From Pseudomonas sp. Teo4 (GTDB lineage Bacteria; Pseudomonadota; Gammaproteobacteria; Pseudomonadales; Pseudomonadaceae), in contig NZ_JAXCIL010000002.1 in NCBI RefSeq assembly GCF_034387475.1, positions 1,302,001 through 1,366,000 of the forward strand: 64,000 bases of DNA, written 5' to 3'. Shown here in pieces: positions 55,702-64,000 of the stretch; position 1 is the stretch's first letter, and the number at the start of each line of letters is the position of its first letter. Made by a program: the position numbers and the translations under genes. The notes below the pieces were generated by a model. The model was not told the origin of the DNA. It did not search any database and was given only the letters and a program-made list of their open reading frames with translations.

Positions 55702-58065
55702 TTAATTTGCCGGGCTCAATCGTAGCGTGCTCCGGGCTGGGATAACGCCCATTTGCGCCTTGGAATATCGCCCGTTGATGTAGTCCTCAGCCTGGTCGGC
55801 GTAGTGCCTGTCGAACAACACGCCACTCTGCCCGACCGGGTTGCTGGTCAGCGCCTGCGATGCATCGGCGAAGTCGATCAACCGTCGCGTCGAAGGCCCA
55901 TAGGTGACCGGCCAGGGCGCGGGGCCGATTTTCGCCGAGAGGTTGTTTGGCACCTCATGGGTGCCGGGCGCCGCGAACGGGCCGACATTGAACAAGAGGT
56001 TCAATGGCTTTTTCGCGCCCAGCGGATGGTTGTGCGTGAGTGTGTGGGCCTTGCCCCATTGCCAGCTGGCCGGGTCGTCGCCGAAGGTTTCCCGCAGGTG
56101 CTTGAGGCTCTTTTGCCAGGCCATGCGCACGATGGCGGTACGGTCGGTGCGTTCGTTGGCACCGCGCAGGTTCCACCAGGGCGACTGCGGGTCGGCGACC
56201 AGGCGAGGCAGTGCGGCATCGATGGCGCGGGTGCTGATCAGCACCGGGAACCAGGTGTCACCCAGTTCGTCGTGCAGTGCGGCGTAGGCCAGTTCGTACA
56301 GGAACTGGTTGAACAGCGTGGCGCTGGTGGAGTCCAGCGGGTAGTCGCCGCGCCAGGCAGCCAGCTGTTCGACCAGCTCCTTTTCCTCGTCGCCCTGGGC
56401 GATTGAACGCAGGGTCGACAGCAGTGGCGCCAGGGTACGTGGACCATAGTCGGTGCTGGTGTCCAGCTGCAGGGCCTGGCTGTTTTGTGTGTCCCACTTG
56501 ACGTCCGGGTTGGCCAAGTGGCGGTCGAGCTGGCGACCACGGTCCGGCAAGTTGTAGTAGCCCGGTACGGGCACCACGGCGGGGGGCTGGAAATTGGCCG
56601 ACACGATGTAGCCGCTGGCCGGGTTTTCCTGCTGCGGGTTGGCGCTGAAGGGATAGAAGCCGAGTTTGTTCGCCTGAGCGCTGGCGCCGTCGAGGATGAA
56701 AGTGGGGTTCACGCCGTCGGGGCGTATCGGCAGCTTCGCTGCAGCCCACCAGCCGATATCGCCACGCGCATTGGCCCAGACGAAGTTCAGACCGGGCGCT
56801 TGCACCTTGGCTGCTGCCTCGCGCATCTTGCCAAGGGTGTCCGCACGGTTGAGCTGGTAGAAGCCTTCCAGAATCGGGTTCTCGGTTTCGAGAAACGCCC
56901 ACCACATGGCAATGGGCGTGGTGCCGGCGGTTGCGCCAAGCACATCGTTGACGATCGGGCCGTGGGGTGAGCGTCGGAGGGTGAGGGTGATCGGATCTTC
57001 ACCTTTGACTGCAATCTTCTGCTCGGTCTTTTCCAGGGGGCGCCACTGGCCATCGATCATTACTTGATCGGCATTGGCCGGGTTGGTCCGCTCTGCGATC
57101 AGGTCGACATCGTCGTTCTGGAACATGGTCAGGCTCCAGCCGAAGTCGCGATTGTGCCCGAGCATGGCAAACGGGTTGAGTGCCTGGAAGTACCCATAGA
57201 GGTTGAAGCCGGGGGCCGATAGCTCGGCTTCATACCATACCGCAGGCACTGCAAAGCTGATGTGCGGGTCGCCGGCCAACAGCGGCAGGCCACTGCGGGT
57301 GCGGCTGCCGGCCACGGCCCAGGCGTTGCTGCCCTCGAACTGCGGGATACCGGCATCGCCCAATGCCTCGTGGCTGAGGCGGGCGAGGCTTTCGAGGCTG
57401 CGCCAGTCAACGGCGGCCAGCGGGGTGCTCAACGCACCCTGAGGGTTCCAGTCCAGGTCGAAGGGGGCCAGGTACTGCGGGCCGAGTTGGTCGCGGATGT
57501 AGGTCAACGCGGGTTCGGTGCGGAACGCGGCGGCGAAACTGTAGGCCAGGTAGCCGGCGATGCTCAGGGTGTCCTCTGCGGTGAACGGGCGCGGCGTGAT
57601 GCCGAGCAGGTCGAACTCAACGGGCTTGGGATGGCTCGCCTGCCAGGTGTTGACGCCGTCGAGGTAGGCCTGCAGGGCGTGCCATGCCGGTGCGTCGTGG
57701 TTCTGACGCTGGGCCATGAGCGCAGCCTGCTCGCGGATGCGCAAACTGCGAAACAGCGTGTCGGTGGGCACCAGTTTGCTACCCAGCACTTCGGCCAATT
57801 CACCTCGGGCCAGGCGGCGCATGATCTCCATCTGGAACAGGCGGTCCTGGGCATGCACATAGCCCAGGGCGCGGTACAGGTCCTGCTCGTTCTGTGCTTG
57901 AAGGTGCGGCACGCCACGGGCGTCGTAGCCTACGCTCACCGGCGCCTGCAGGCCAGCCAGGGCGACTTCGCCCTCGCGTTGCGGCAGCTTGCCTTGCGCG
58001 TACCAGTAACCGGCGCCAGCGGCCACGGCAATGACGATGGCCAACAGGGTCAGGCTGCGCTTCAT
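55702..58065 (-). CDS. Penicillin acylase family protein (Ntn hydrolase)
   Basis: A 787-aa exported N-terminal-nucleophile amidase. A membrane-type signal segment (SLTLLAIVIAVAAGAGYW) begins it. The pro-chain carries YVHAQDRLFQMEIMRRLARGELAEVLG. Autocleavage should expose the serine in EGSNAWAVAGSRT (about residue 244), giving alpha and beta subunits. Relatives include PvdQ/QuiP acyl-homoserine-lactone acylases and cephalosporin acylases; which amide this one cleaves is not clear from sequence. The gene downstream is an alpha/beta hydrolase. Confidence 0.93.
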   Translation of the reverse strand: MKRSLTLLAIVIAVAAGAGYWYAQGKLPQREGEVALAGLQAPVSVGYDARGVPHLQAQNEQDLYRALGYVHAQDRLFQMEIMRRLARGELAEVLGSKLVPTDTLFRSLRIREQAALMAQRQNHDAPAWHALQAYLDGVNTWQASHPKPVEFDLLGITPRPFTAEDTLSIAGYLAYSFAAAFRTEPALTYIRDQLGPQYLAPFDLDWNPQGALSTPLAAVDWRSLESLARLSHEALGDAGIPQFEGSNAWAVAGSRTRSGLPLLAGDPHISFAVPAVWYEAELSAPGFNLYGYFQALNPFAMLGHNRDFGWSLTMFQNDDVDLIAERTNPANADQVMIDGQWRPLEKTEQKIAVKGEDPITLTLRRSPHGPIVNDVLGATAGTTPIAMWWAFLETENPILEGFYQLNRADTLGKMREAAAKVQAPGLNFVWANARGDIGWWAAAKLPIRPDGVNPTFILDGASAQANKLGFYPFSANPQQENPASGYIVSANFQPPAVVPVPGYYNLPDRGRQLDRHLANPDVKWDTQNSQALQLDTSTDYGPRTLAPLLSTLRSIAQGDEEKELVEQLAAWRGDYPLDSTSATLFNQFLYELAYAALHDELGDTWFPVLISTRAIDAALPRLVADPQSPWWNLRGANERTDRTAIVRMAWQKSLKHLRETFGDDPASWQWGKAHTLTHNHPLGAKKPLNLLFNVGPFAAPGTHEVPNNLSAKIGPAPWPVTYGPSTRRLIDFADASQALTSNPVGQSGVLFDRHYADQAEDYINGRYSKAQMGVIPARSTLRLSPAN

Positions 58066-58148
58066 CGGGACTCCTTGTGCTTGCGACGATCATCGGCGGC
58101 TTCGCGCACAGAGCATAGCCTTTTGCAGACGTTGCCATGTGGTTCACA

Positions 58149-58706
58149 TCAGTCTGTCCAAGGGCAGTAGCAACCGACGGCCAGGGTGTTGGAGGCGTTG
58201 ACCGGGCGACCGTCGAGCAGTGCCTTCAGGATCGGTTCGATGAAGCTGTTGCTGGCGTTGCACACCGCGCCTTCGCTGTAGGGGCCGAAGTAGGCGAGAT
58301 TGCCTTGCTGGTCCCAGATTGCTACAGCGGGAGAGGCGGGCAGGTGTTCGCTGCCCGGCAAGTTCACGACAGGCTCAAGGGTGCTGAGATTGGCGGGCAA
58401 TTGCCCGTGGCTGCCAGTTTTCTGGGCTACCAGAAAGGTGACGCCCTTGTCGGCGAACTGGCTGACCAAGTCACTTAGATGCTGCTGGTTGCCGACATTG
58501 CACGGGCAGGCCGGGTCCCAGAAATGCACCACGCGGACCTTGCCCGGGCCGGCCAGTTGAGCGGGCAGGCGCAGTTGGCTGCCATCGAACAAGGTCGGCT
58601 GGTTTTCGAAGGGGCGCAGGTAGCGGGACTGGAAGCTGTCGTAAGCCCACCAAAGCCCGGCGGCGCAAATCAGGAGGGCAAGACCGGTCAGAAGTCGCGA
58701 ATGCAT
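58149..58706 (-). CDS. Thioredoxin-like exported protein (DUF6436)
   Basis: A 185-aa protein with an N-terminal signal or anchor helix (GLALLICAAGLWWAY) and a thioredoxin-like body. The motif at the usual active site reads FWDPACPCNVGN (CPC at 67-69) instead of CxxC, and there is another CYC pair near the C-terminus (GCYCPWTD). It may bind a metal or reduce disulfides in an unusual way. Function is unknown. The penicillin acylase gene is 83 bp away on the same strand. Confidence 0.82.
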   Translation of the reverse strand: MHSRLLTGLALLICAAGLWWAYDSFQSRYLRPFENQPTLFDGSQLRLPAQLAGPGKVRVVHFWDPACPCNVGNQQHLSDLVSQFADKGVTFLVAQKTGSHGQLPANLSTLEPVVNLPGSEHLPASPAVAIWDQQGNLAYFGPYSEGAVCNASNSFIEPILKALLDGRPVNASNTLAVGCYCPWTD

Positions 58707-58737
58707 GGCATGTCCGATGAGCGGGAAGCGCAGTACT

Positions 58738-58854
58738 GGGGCCGTTTACGGCCCATCGCCGGCAAGCCGGCTCCCACTGGTACTGCGGTGATCTAGAGGT
58801 CGACGCGGTCCATGTGGGAGCCGGCTTGCCAGCGATGGCCTGCGCAGCAGGCCT
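58738..58854. repeat. REP inverted pair
   Basis: GGGGCCGTTTACGGCCCATC (from 58738) and inverted GATGGCCTGCGCAGCAGGCC (to 58854), between divergent genes. Confidence 0.88.
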
Positions 58855-58952
58855 ATTCAGGAAAGGTACGGTTTGTTCCTTGCAAGCTTGCCACGAGCAA
58901 GCTCAGAGCTGAATATCCCAGATCAATACTCGCTCTACCGTGGATGCCCCCG

Positions 58953-59879
58953 ATGCCCGCTGCTTTCCACCCCGACCACTTGCGTACCAGCCTTGCGCCA
59001 CTGACTGCTCGTCAGCCCTTGTCTGTGCAAGCGCAGGATTACCAGCGGTTCTACGGACTCGACCTGCCGGCGCACAGCTGGCTGGGTGGCTTCCGGGCGG
59101 CGGGATTCGAGTTGGTGGGGCAGGCCTGGCTACCGCCGCAGCCCGTGGCAACGCTGTTTCTGATGCACGGTTACTACGACCATATGGGCCTTTACCGGCA
59201 TGTGATCGAATGGGCACTGGGCCTGGGTTACGCGGTGATCAGCTGCGACCTGCCAGGCCATGGCTTGTCCAGTGGCGAGCGCGCCAGCATCACGGATTTT
59301 TCGCTATACCAGCAGGTGCTCGATGCCTTGTTCGAGCAGGCGCGCGCACTGGAGCTGCCACGCCCATGGCACTTGTGCGGGCAAAGCACGGGTGGGGCAA
59401 TCGTGATCGACCACGTGTTGAACAAAGGCGTGCAGAGCCCTTCCGATGGCCAGGTGATTCTGCTGGCGCCATTGGTGCGGCCAAAGGGTTGGCGCTGGTC
59501 GAAATTGAGCTATTGCGTGTTGCGCCACTTCGTCAACGGCATCGAGCGGCGCTTCAGCGAGAACACCAACGACCCGGCTTTTTTACCGTTCCTCGAAGCC
59601 GACCCGCTGCAGCCACGGCGCCTGCCTACCGCCTGGGTCGGGGCACTGGTGGCGTGGGTCAAGCGCATCGAGGCGGCGCCGCGTAGCACACGGCAGCCGC
59701 TGATCGTGCAAGGCGAGGCGGATGGCACGGTGGATTGGCAGCACAACCTGAAGGTGCTCAAGGCCAAATTCCACGAGCCGCAGATTCTGATGTTGCCGGA
59801 AGCGCGGCACCATCTGGCCAACGAATTGCCTGGCATCCGCCAGCGCTACTTCGCCTTCATTGACCAGCGGCTGGCGTGA
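58953..59879 (+). CDS. Alpha/beta hydrolase (serine aminopeptidase S33/monoacylglycerol lipase-like)
   Basis: A 308-aa lipase/esterase-type enzyme. Triad: Ser in CGQSTGGAIVIDHV, Asp in GEADGTVDWQHN, and His in EARHHLANE. The cap region and the HGYYDHMGLYRHVIEWALGLGYAV strand are typical. Start uncertain: ATG at 58944 or 58953; the second has GTGGA 8 bases before. It runs convergently into the DUF2059 gene with no bases between stops. Confidence 0.9.
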   Translation: MPAAFHPDHLRTSLAPLTARQPLSVQAQDYQRFYGLDLPAHSWLGGFRAAGFELVGQAWLPPQPVATLFLMHGYYDHMGLYRHVIEWALGLGYAVISCDLPGHGLSSGERASITDFSLYQQVLDALFEQARALELPRPWHLCGQSTGGAIVIDHVLNKGVQSPSDGQVILLAPLVRPKGWRWSKLSYCVLRHFVNGIERRFSENTNDPAFLPFLEADPLQPRRLPTAWVGALVAWVKRIEAAPRSTRQPLIVQGEADGTVDWQHNLKVLKAKFHEPQILMLPEARHHLANELPGIRQRYFAFIDQRLA

Positions 59880-60632
59880 TTACTTGAGGTCGTCGGCGCT
59901 TCGACCGACCGCCAGGCCCGCCCGCACGGCAGCCAGGGCAGCCTGGTAGTAGGCCTTGCCTTCGGGCGATTCGGCGAAGGTGGCGAACTGTTCCAGCTCG
60001 GCATCGGACAGGTCGCGGTAGACGTACAACAGCGTGTTGTTCAAATCTTCGCCAATTTGCGACATCAGGCGCTGGCGTTGGCCATCGAGCATGCCTTGGG
60101 CCTGACCGCCACCGAACAGGCCGGGGATCATCGAGCTGAGGCTGTCGGCGGCGACACCGGCGATCGCCAGGCTGACTTCAGCACCAGCCTCGCGGGCAGG
60201 CAGGGCCTGGGCCAGGTGGCCGATGATCAACAGGCGGTCGTCGCTGGCCTGGACCTTCGGCAGACCCTTGGCGTTCTTGGCCAGTTGGTCCTTGCGGGTG
60301 GCCTGCAACTCGGCCGCCACCACCTTGCGTCCCAGCGGCGACTGGAAGAAGGCCAGTGCCGGTGAAGGATTGGGCAGGGTGGCACGCAGTTGGGCCTGGG
60401 CACGGCGATCCATGGCCTGGGCCTGGAAACGCTGGTTGCTGTTGTTGACCAGCGCCTGGTAGACGGCAGGCGGCAAACTGTTGCGGTAGCGTTGCTGGGC
60501 CGCAGTCAGGGCATCGTTGAAATGGGCGCGCTGGTCGGGCCAGCCGGCGGCTTTGTACAGTTGATCGAGGCTGTCTGCCCAGACAGGCATGGTGCAGATC
60601 ATCATCAGAAGCAGGGAAAACAGACGGTGCAT
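59880..60632 (-). CDS. DUF2059 domain-containing exported protein
   Basis: A 250-aa periplasmic protein with signal peptide (MHRLFSLLLMMICTMPVWA). It contains two related helical modules with the family pattern: FFQSPLGRKVVAAE and TFAESPEGKAYYQAAL. No function is known. It stops directly against the hydrolase stop on the other strand. Confidence 0.88.
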   Translation of the reverse strand: MHRLFSLLLMMICTMPVWADSLDQLYKAAGWPDQRAHFNDALTAAQQRYRNSLPPAVYQALVNNSNQRFQAQAMDRRAQAQLRATLPNPSPALAFFQSPLGRKVVAAELQATRKDQLAKNAKGLPKVQASDDRLLIIGHLAQALPAREAGAEVSLAIAGVAADSLSSMIPGLFGGGQAQGMLDGQRQRLMSQIGEDLNNTLLYVYRDLSDAELEQFATFAESPEGKAYYQAALAAVRAGLAVGRSADDLK

Positions 60633-60745
60633 TCAGGACTCCTGTCGGCAGGTGGCTATTGTCCTTGGCTCGGCAGTCTTTTGTCGAGATATCAGAGCGG
60701 TTCTCAGCCAAGTGGCGCTGTGCGTGGTCATGGCGAATGGATATG

Positions 60746-61378
60746 ATGCGCGCCATGCACATCTCACCTGAACACCCGATGCTGTCGGCCGTCGTCGATG
60801 ACCTGGCCACCCGTGGCTGGTCGCAGCAGGCCCTTTTCTTGCCAGCCGACCTGGTGCGTGCCCTGGCGGCCGAGTGTCGGCGCCGTCATGCCGAGGGCGA
60901 GCTAAACCCGGCCGGGGTTGGGCGCGGCGCTTCCCAGGAGGTGCGCGAGGCGATTCGCGGTGACCAGATCCAGTGGATCGACCCCGGTCAAGCCGAGGCC
61001 TGCGATCGCTATCTCGAAGCCATGGACTGCCTGCGCCAAGCCATCAACCGCAGCCTGTTCCTGGGGCTGGAGGACTTCGAGTGCCATTTCGCCCTGTATC
61101 CGCCAGGCGCGTTCTATCGTCGGCATCTGGACCGCTTCCGCGACGATGACCGACGTGCCATTTCGGCGGTGTTCTACCTCAATGAAGACTGGCAACCGCA
61201 GGACGGCGGCCAGTTGCGCATGTTCCTGGCCGATGAGGTCGAGCACGATGTCATGCCGCAGGCCGGTTGCCTGGTGGTGTTCCTTTCGGGTGATGTTCCC
61301 CATGAAGTCTTGCCGGCCGGGCGCGAGCGTCTGTCGCTGACGGGCTGGTTCCGTCGCCGTGGCAACGAACCCTTCTGA
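60746..61378 (+). CDS. 2OG-Fe(II) oxygenase
   Basis: A protein of about 210 aa with a double-stranded beta-helix oxygenase core. The iron ligands are His/Asp in YRRHLDRFRDDDRR and His in VPHEVLPAG, with the 2-oxoglutarate-binding Arg in RERLSLTGWFR. The substrate is not known; relatives hydroxylate amino acids or proteins. Several ATGs cluster at 60737, 60743, 60746 and 60755; I chose 60746 (MRAMHISPEHP). It overlaps the DUF523 gene by 20 bases. Confidence 0.88.
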   Translation: MRAMHISPEHPMLSAVVDDLATRGWSQQALFLPADLVRALAAECRRRHAEGELNPAGVGRGASQEVREAIRGDQIQWIDPGQAEACDRYLEAMDCLRQAINRSLFLGLEDFECHFALYPPGAFYRRHLDRFRDDDRRAISAVFYLNEDWQPQDGGQLRMFLADEVEHDVMPQAGCLVVFLSGDVPHEVLPAGRERLSLTGWFRRRGNEPF

Positions 61379-61874
61379 CCTGCACAAGGTGCTGGTCAGC
61401 GCCTGCCTGCTTGGGCAACCGGTGCGTTATGACGGCCGTACGAGCGGGCATCCTGATGTATTGCAGCGCTGGCAGGCCGAAGGCCGGGTGGTGCCTTTAT
61501 GCCCGGAAGTGGCTGGCGGCTTGCCGACGCCACGCCCGCCTGCGGAGATTCCTGGCGGGCAGGGTGGTGAAGTGCTCGACGGCGAGGTGCAGGTGCTGAC
61601 GGTGAGCGGTGAGGATGTCAGCGCCGCCTTTCTGGCCGGAGCCCGGCAGGCCCTGGCCCTGGTGCGCCAGCATGGCATTGGGGTGGCGGTGCTCAAGTCG
61701 GGCAGCCCGTCCTGTGGCAATCGCCTGACCTACGATGGCACCTTCAGCGGGGTGAAGGTGCCAGGAGAGGGGGTAACCACGGCCTTGCTACGGCGCGAGG
61801 GCGTGCTGGTGTTCAGTGAGCTGGAGCTGGAGCAAGCGCAGCAGGCGCTGGCTCGGCTGGCTGATCAGCCTTGA
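61359..61874 (+). CDS. DUF523 domain-containing protein
   Basis: A 171-aa protein with the family cysteines: SACLLG near the start, LCPEVAGGLPTPRPPAEI, and KSGSPSCGNRLTYDGTFSG. The clustered cysteines suggest metal or Fe-S binding. It starts at GTG inside the last codons of the 2OG oxygenase gene, which implies coupled translation. Its 3' end overlaps the convergent solute-binding-protein gene by 62 bp. Confidence 0.9.
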   Translation: MATNPSDLHKVLVSACLLGQPVRYDGRTSGHPDVLQRWQAEGRVVPLCPEVAGGLPTPRPPAEIPGGQGGEVLDGEVQVLTVSGEDVSAAFLAGARQALALVRQHGIGVAVLKSGSPSCGNRLTYDGTFSGVKVPGEGVTTALLRREGVLVFSELELEQAQQALARLADQP

Positions 61875-62328
61875 ACCACTTCTGTTCCAGTTCCGCCATG
61901 CGGCCGCGGTCTTTGAGGCGCTGCAAGGCATTGTTCAGCGCGCTTTCGAAGGCCGGGTTGTTCTTCTGGAACGGGATGACCAGGTGTTTCTCGCCATAGG
62001 GCTGGCTGACATCGAACGGGCCGTTGGCGGCAGGTTCTTCCTCCTGCACCGGCAGAGCAACATCGAACTTGCCGCTCTCTACACCCGGCAGCACATCGGC
62101 TGCAGGGGCTTCGATGAACTCGGCGCGCAAGTCCAGCTCTCGGGCCAGGTCCTGGCCGAACTCGATCTGAAAGCCCGTCAGGCGGTCGTTCTCCTTGAAG
62201 GCATAAGGTTTGTTGTCAGCCTGCACGGCAATCCGCAATTCGCCCCGGTCGGCGATTTCGTCTATCAGCTCGGCCTGAGCCAATGGAGTGATCAGTACTG
62301 CCAGCAGTACGCCTATGGTCGAACGCAT
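61813..62328 (-). CDS. Single-lobed SBP_bac_3-type periplasmic protein
   Basis: A 171-aa exported protein (signal peptide MRSTIGVLLAVLITPLAQA). It has the start of family-3 solute-binding proteins (LIDEIADRGELRIAVQADNKPYAF, GFQIEFGQDLAREL, LPGVESGKFDV) and their end (ALNNALQRLKDRGRMAELEQKWF), but about 80-90 residues in between, which form lobe II, are missing. It also has an Ala/Pro tail. A normal family member is about 250 aa. No ABC partners are adjacent. It may be a decayed gene, or a one-lobed sensor or scaffold. Confidence 0.85.
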   Translation of the reverse strand: MRSTIGVLLAVLITPLAQAELIDEIADRGELRIAVQADNKPYAFKENDRLTGFQIEFGQDLARELDLRAEFIEAPAADVLPGVESGKFDVALPVQEEEPAANGPFDVSQPYGEKHLVIPFQKNNPAFESALNNALQRLKDRGRMAELEQKWFKADQPAEPAPAALAPAPAH

Positions 62329-62525
62329 GAATGCCCCTTTTTCTTTGGCAGATGAATAACCTTCGCCGCGACTTTCTTCCTCGTCGCGGTCGAGCGCAGC
62401 CTATGACCTTGAAGCCTTGGCGAGGTTTAACCCTAACTGAAATATTTCTCTTTGTGGGCTATGGTGAACTACCGCCGCCATTCGTTTACAGGCCGCGGTC
62501 AATAAGTGAATCACAGGAGAAGTGA

Positions 62526-63002
62526 ATGAACAGCCTATTTTCGCGTGCTGCCGTTGCCGGTCTGCTGATGGGAGTATCGGTGCTCGCCAGTGCCGCAGAT
62601 GCGCTGAAGAGCCAGGAGCCGCCCAAGGATGCCAAGGTCTTCATCGTTTCCCCCGCCGATGGCGCCACGGTCGACAAAACCTTCACCGTCAAATTCGGCA
62701 TCGAAGGCATGGCGCTCAAGCCCGCTGGCGACCAGACCCCGCACACCGGCCACCACCACCTGCTGGTGGATGTCGACAAGGCACCGGCTGCCGATCAGCC
62801 ATTGCCTACCAGCCTGATGCCAGCGAACAACGCGCCGCTGCCGGCCGGCCCGCAAGTGCTGCACTTCGGCAAGGCGCAGACCGAAGCGACCATTACCCTG
62901 ACGCCGGGCAAGCACACCCTGCAGCTGGTGCTGGGCGACCAGTATCACGTGCCGTTCAAGCCGAGCGTCGAGTCGCAGAAAGTTACTGTAACCGTGAAGT
63001 AA
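62526..63002 (+). CDS. DUF4399 domain-containing exported protein
   Basis: A 158-aa periplasmic protein with signal peptide (MNSLFSRAAVAGLLMGVSVLASA). The body has KVFIVSPADGATVDKTFTVKFG and the metal-like GHHHLLVD motif (about residues 78-85). The family function is unknown. CAGGAGAAGTG is a strong ribosome site. Confidence 0.88.
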   Translation: MNSLFSRAAVAGLLMGVSVLASAADALKSQEPPKDAKVFIVSPADGATVDKTFTVKFGIEGMALKPAGDQTPHTGHHHLLVDVDKAPAADQPLPTSLMPANNAPLPAGPQVLHFGKAQTEATITLTPGKHTLQLVLGDQYHVPFKPSVESQKVTVTVK

Positions 63003-63012
63003 CGGTTGCTCC

Positions 63013-63093
63013 CATCGCGGGTAAGCCCGCTCCCACAGGATTTCACCGCCCTTAATGGCAGCGCTGAACCTGTGGGAGCGGGTTCACCCGCGA
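63013..63093. repeat. REP inverted pair
   Basis: CATCGCGGGTAAGCCCGCTC (from 63013) and GAGCGGGTTCACCCGCGA (to 63093), between the convergent DUF4399 and serA genes. Confidence 0.9.
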
Positions 63094-63113
63094 AAGGGCC
63101 GGAACAGGCGACA

Positions 63114-63148
63114 AAAAAAGGCGACCTTCATCGAAGGCCGCCTTTTTT
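63114..63148. terminator. Bidirectional intrinsic terminator for serA and the DUF4399 gene
   Basis: AAAAAAGGCG-A-CCTTC-ATC-GAAGG-C-CGCCTTTTTT, with long A- and T-tracts, 17 bp past the serA stop. Confidence 0.93.
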
Positions 63149-63165
63149 CGTTACGCTGCGAGCGC

Positions 63166-64000
63166 TTAGAACAGAACGCGGGAGCGGATGGTGCCCTTGA
63201 CGTGCTGCAGCTTCTCTTGCGCCAGGTCCGAGTACTCGGCGTCAACGTCGATTACCACGTAACCCACTTTCTCGTTGGTCTGCAGGAACTGACCGGAGAT
63301 GTTGATACCGTTCTCGGCGAAGACTTTGTTGATCTCGCTGAGTACGCCAGGGATGTTTTCGTGGATGTGCAGCAGGCGGTGCTTGCCCGGGTGCGCTGGC
63401 AGGGCCACTTCAGGGAAGTTGACCGAGGATACCGAGGTACCGTTGTCGCTGTACTTGACCAGCTTCTCGGCCACTTCCAGGCCGATGTTGGCTTGGGCTT
63501 CGGCGGTGGAACCACCGATGTGCGGAGTCAGGATCACGTTGTCCAGGCCACGCAGCGGGCTTTCGAACTCTTCGTCGTTGGAGCGCGGCTCGACCGGGAA
63601 TACGTCGATGGCGGCGCCGATCAGGTGCTTGTCCTTGATCGCAGCGGCCAGGTGGTCCAGCTCAACCACGGTGCCACGGGCGGCGTTGATCAGGATCGAG
63701 CCCTTTTTCATCGCACGGATTTCTTTCTCGCCGATCATCCATTGGGTGGACGGCAGCTCAGGCACGTGCAGCGAGACGATGTCAGCCAGGCCCAGCAGTT
63801 CGGTGAGGCTGGTGACCTGAACGGCATTGCCCAGCGGCAGCTTGGTCAGCGGGTCGTAGAAGTAGACCTGCATGCCCAGGTTCTCGGCCAGGACCGACAG
63901 TTGGGTACCGATCGAGCCGTAGCCGACGATGCCCAGCTTCTTGCCACGGATCTCGAACGAGTTGGCCGCGCTCTTGATCCAGCCACCACGGTGGCAGGAG
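63166..64000 (-). CDS. serA: D-3-phosphoglycerate dehydrogenase SerA (3' part; 5' end outside window)
   Basis: First enzyme of serine synthesis. The visible 278 residues run from within the NAD-binding domain to the end: KKLGIVGYGSIGTQLSVLAENLG (Rossmann motif), the catalytic His region LTPHIGGSTAEAQANIGLEVA, and the C-terminal ACT domain (HIHENIPGVLSEINKVFAENG) that binds serine as feedback inhibitor. The frame stays open to the right edge, so the methionine at 63873 is internal. Confidence 0.98.
   Translation of the reverse strand, partial: SCHRGGWIKSAANSFEIRGKKLGIVGYGSIGTQLSVLAENLGMQVYFYDPLTKLPLGNAVQVTSLTELLGLADIVSLHVPELPSTQWMIGEKEIRAMKKGSILINAARGTVVELDHLAAAIKDKHLIGAAIDVFPVEPRSNDEEFESPLRGLDNVILTPHIGGSTAEAQANIGLEVAEKLVKYSDNGTSVSSVNFPEVALPAHPGKHRLLHIHENIPGVLSEINKVFAENGINISGQFLQTNEKVGYVVIDVDAEYSDLAQEKLQHVKGTIRSRVLF

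Noticed and set aside
63166..63873. serA beginning at the methionine at 63873
   Set aside because: The frame continues to the window edge with the Rossmann motif GIVGYGSIG upstream, so that methionine is internal.

Overview
The window looks like ordinary chromosome from a Pseudomonas of the P. putida group. The evidence is high GC, protein sequences typical of that genus, the gene order rho - ubiD ... spu (polyamine) ... oscA-sbp-cysTWA ... serA, and many GTGGGAGC-type REP inverted repeats between genes. Both ends cut a gene: the last 220 codons of rho at the left and the 3' part of serA at the right. I found no tRNA, rRNA, CRISPR array, prophage, complete insertion sequence or replication origin. 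The one structured RNA gene I can support is 6S RNA (ssrS), between zapA and the 5-formyltetrahydrofolate cyclo-ligase gene.

Layout. 1-8.4 kb: rho end, ubiD with an overlapping ferredoxin-type reductase, ChaC, a quinone oxidoreductase, a FliL-like exported protein, an EVE protein, a 49-aa membrane protein, and the ygfA/ssrS/zapA/zapB-like group. 8.5-13.4 kb: a tight aerobic ubiquinone operon (ygfB-like, pepP, ubiH, hotdog protein, ubiI-like). 13.5-16.3 kb: ferric-iron ABC importer (fbpA, fbpB) split by a REP pair. 16.4-21.0 kb: glycine cleavage gcvT-gcvH-gcvP. 21-28.3 kb: DUF2388, an orphan GspE-type ATPase, an ACT-like protein divergent from an Lrp/AsnC regulator, CYTH triphosphatase, argE, argA. 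28.4-38.7 kb: polyamine use, with two gamma-glutamylputrescine synthetase paralogues, the SpuC aminotransferase, two periplasmic binding proteins (SpuD, SpuE) and the SpuFGH transporter.

38.7-40.1 kb is the only clearly foreign-looking stretch. It is AT-rich and holds an orphan RHS-core protein with a unique tail, next to a structured leader with a 13-codon ORF. 40.1-45.3 kb: a TriABC-like RND pump with two lipoprotein adaptors. 45.4-54.7 kb: a sulfur-scavenging block of oscA, sbp, cysT, cysW, cysA, a private TonB-ExbB-ExbD set, an RBBP9-type hydrolase, a stripped-down sigma-54-type AAA+ protein and a MetQ-like binding protein. AT-rich operator-like sequences recur in front of these units, and those before oscA and tonB are clearly alike. 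54.8-64 kb: hydrolases, a penicillin-acylase family enzyme, a thioredoxin-like protein, DUF2059, a 2OG-Fe(II) oxygenase, DUF523, a one-lobed solute-binding protein, DUF4399 and serA.

I do not see a complete, plainly new multi-gene system. The best leads are the shared regulation of sulfate uptake and a dedicated TonB system, the sigma-54-like AAA+ protein lacking both GAFTGA and a DNA-binding domain, the orphan RHS locus with its leader, and the single-lobed binding protein.
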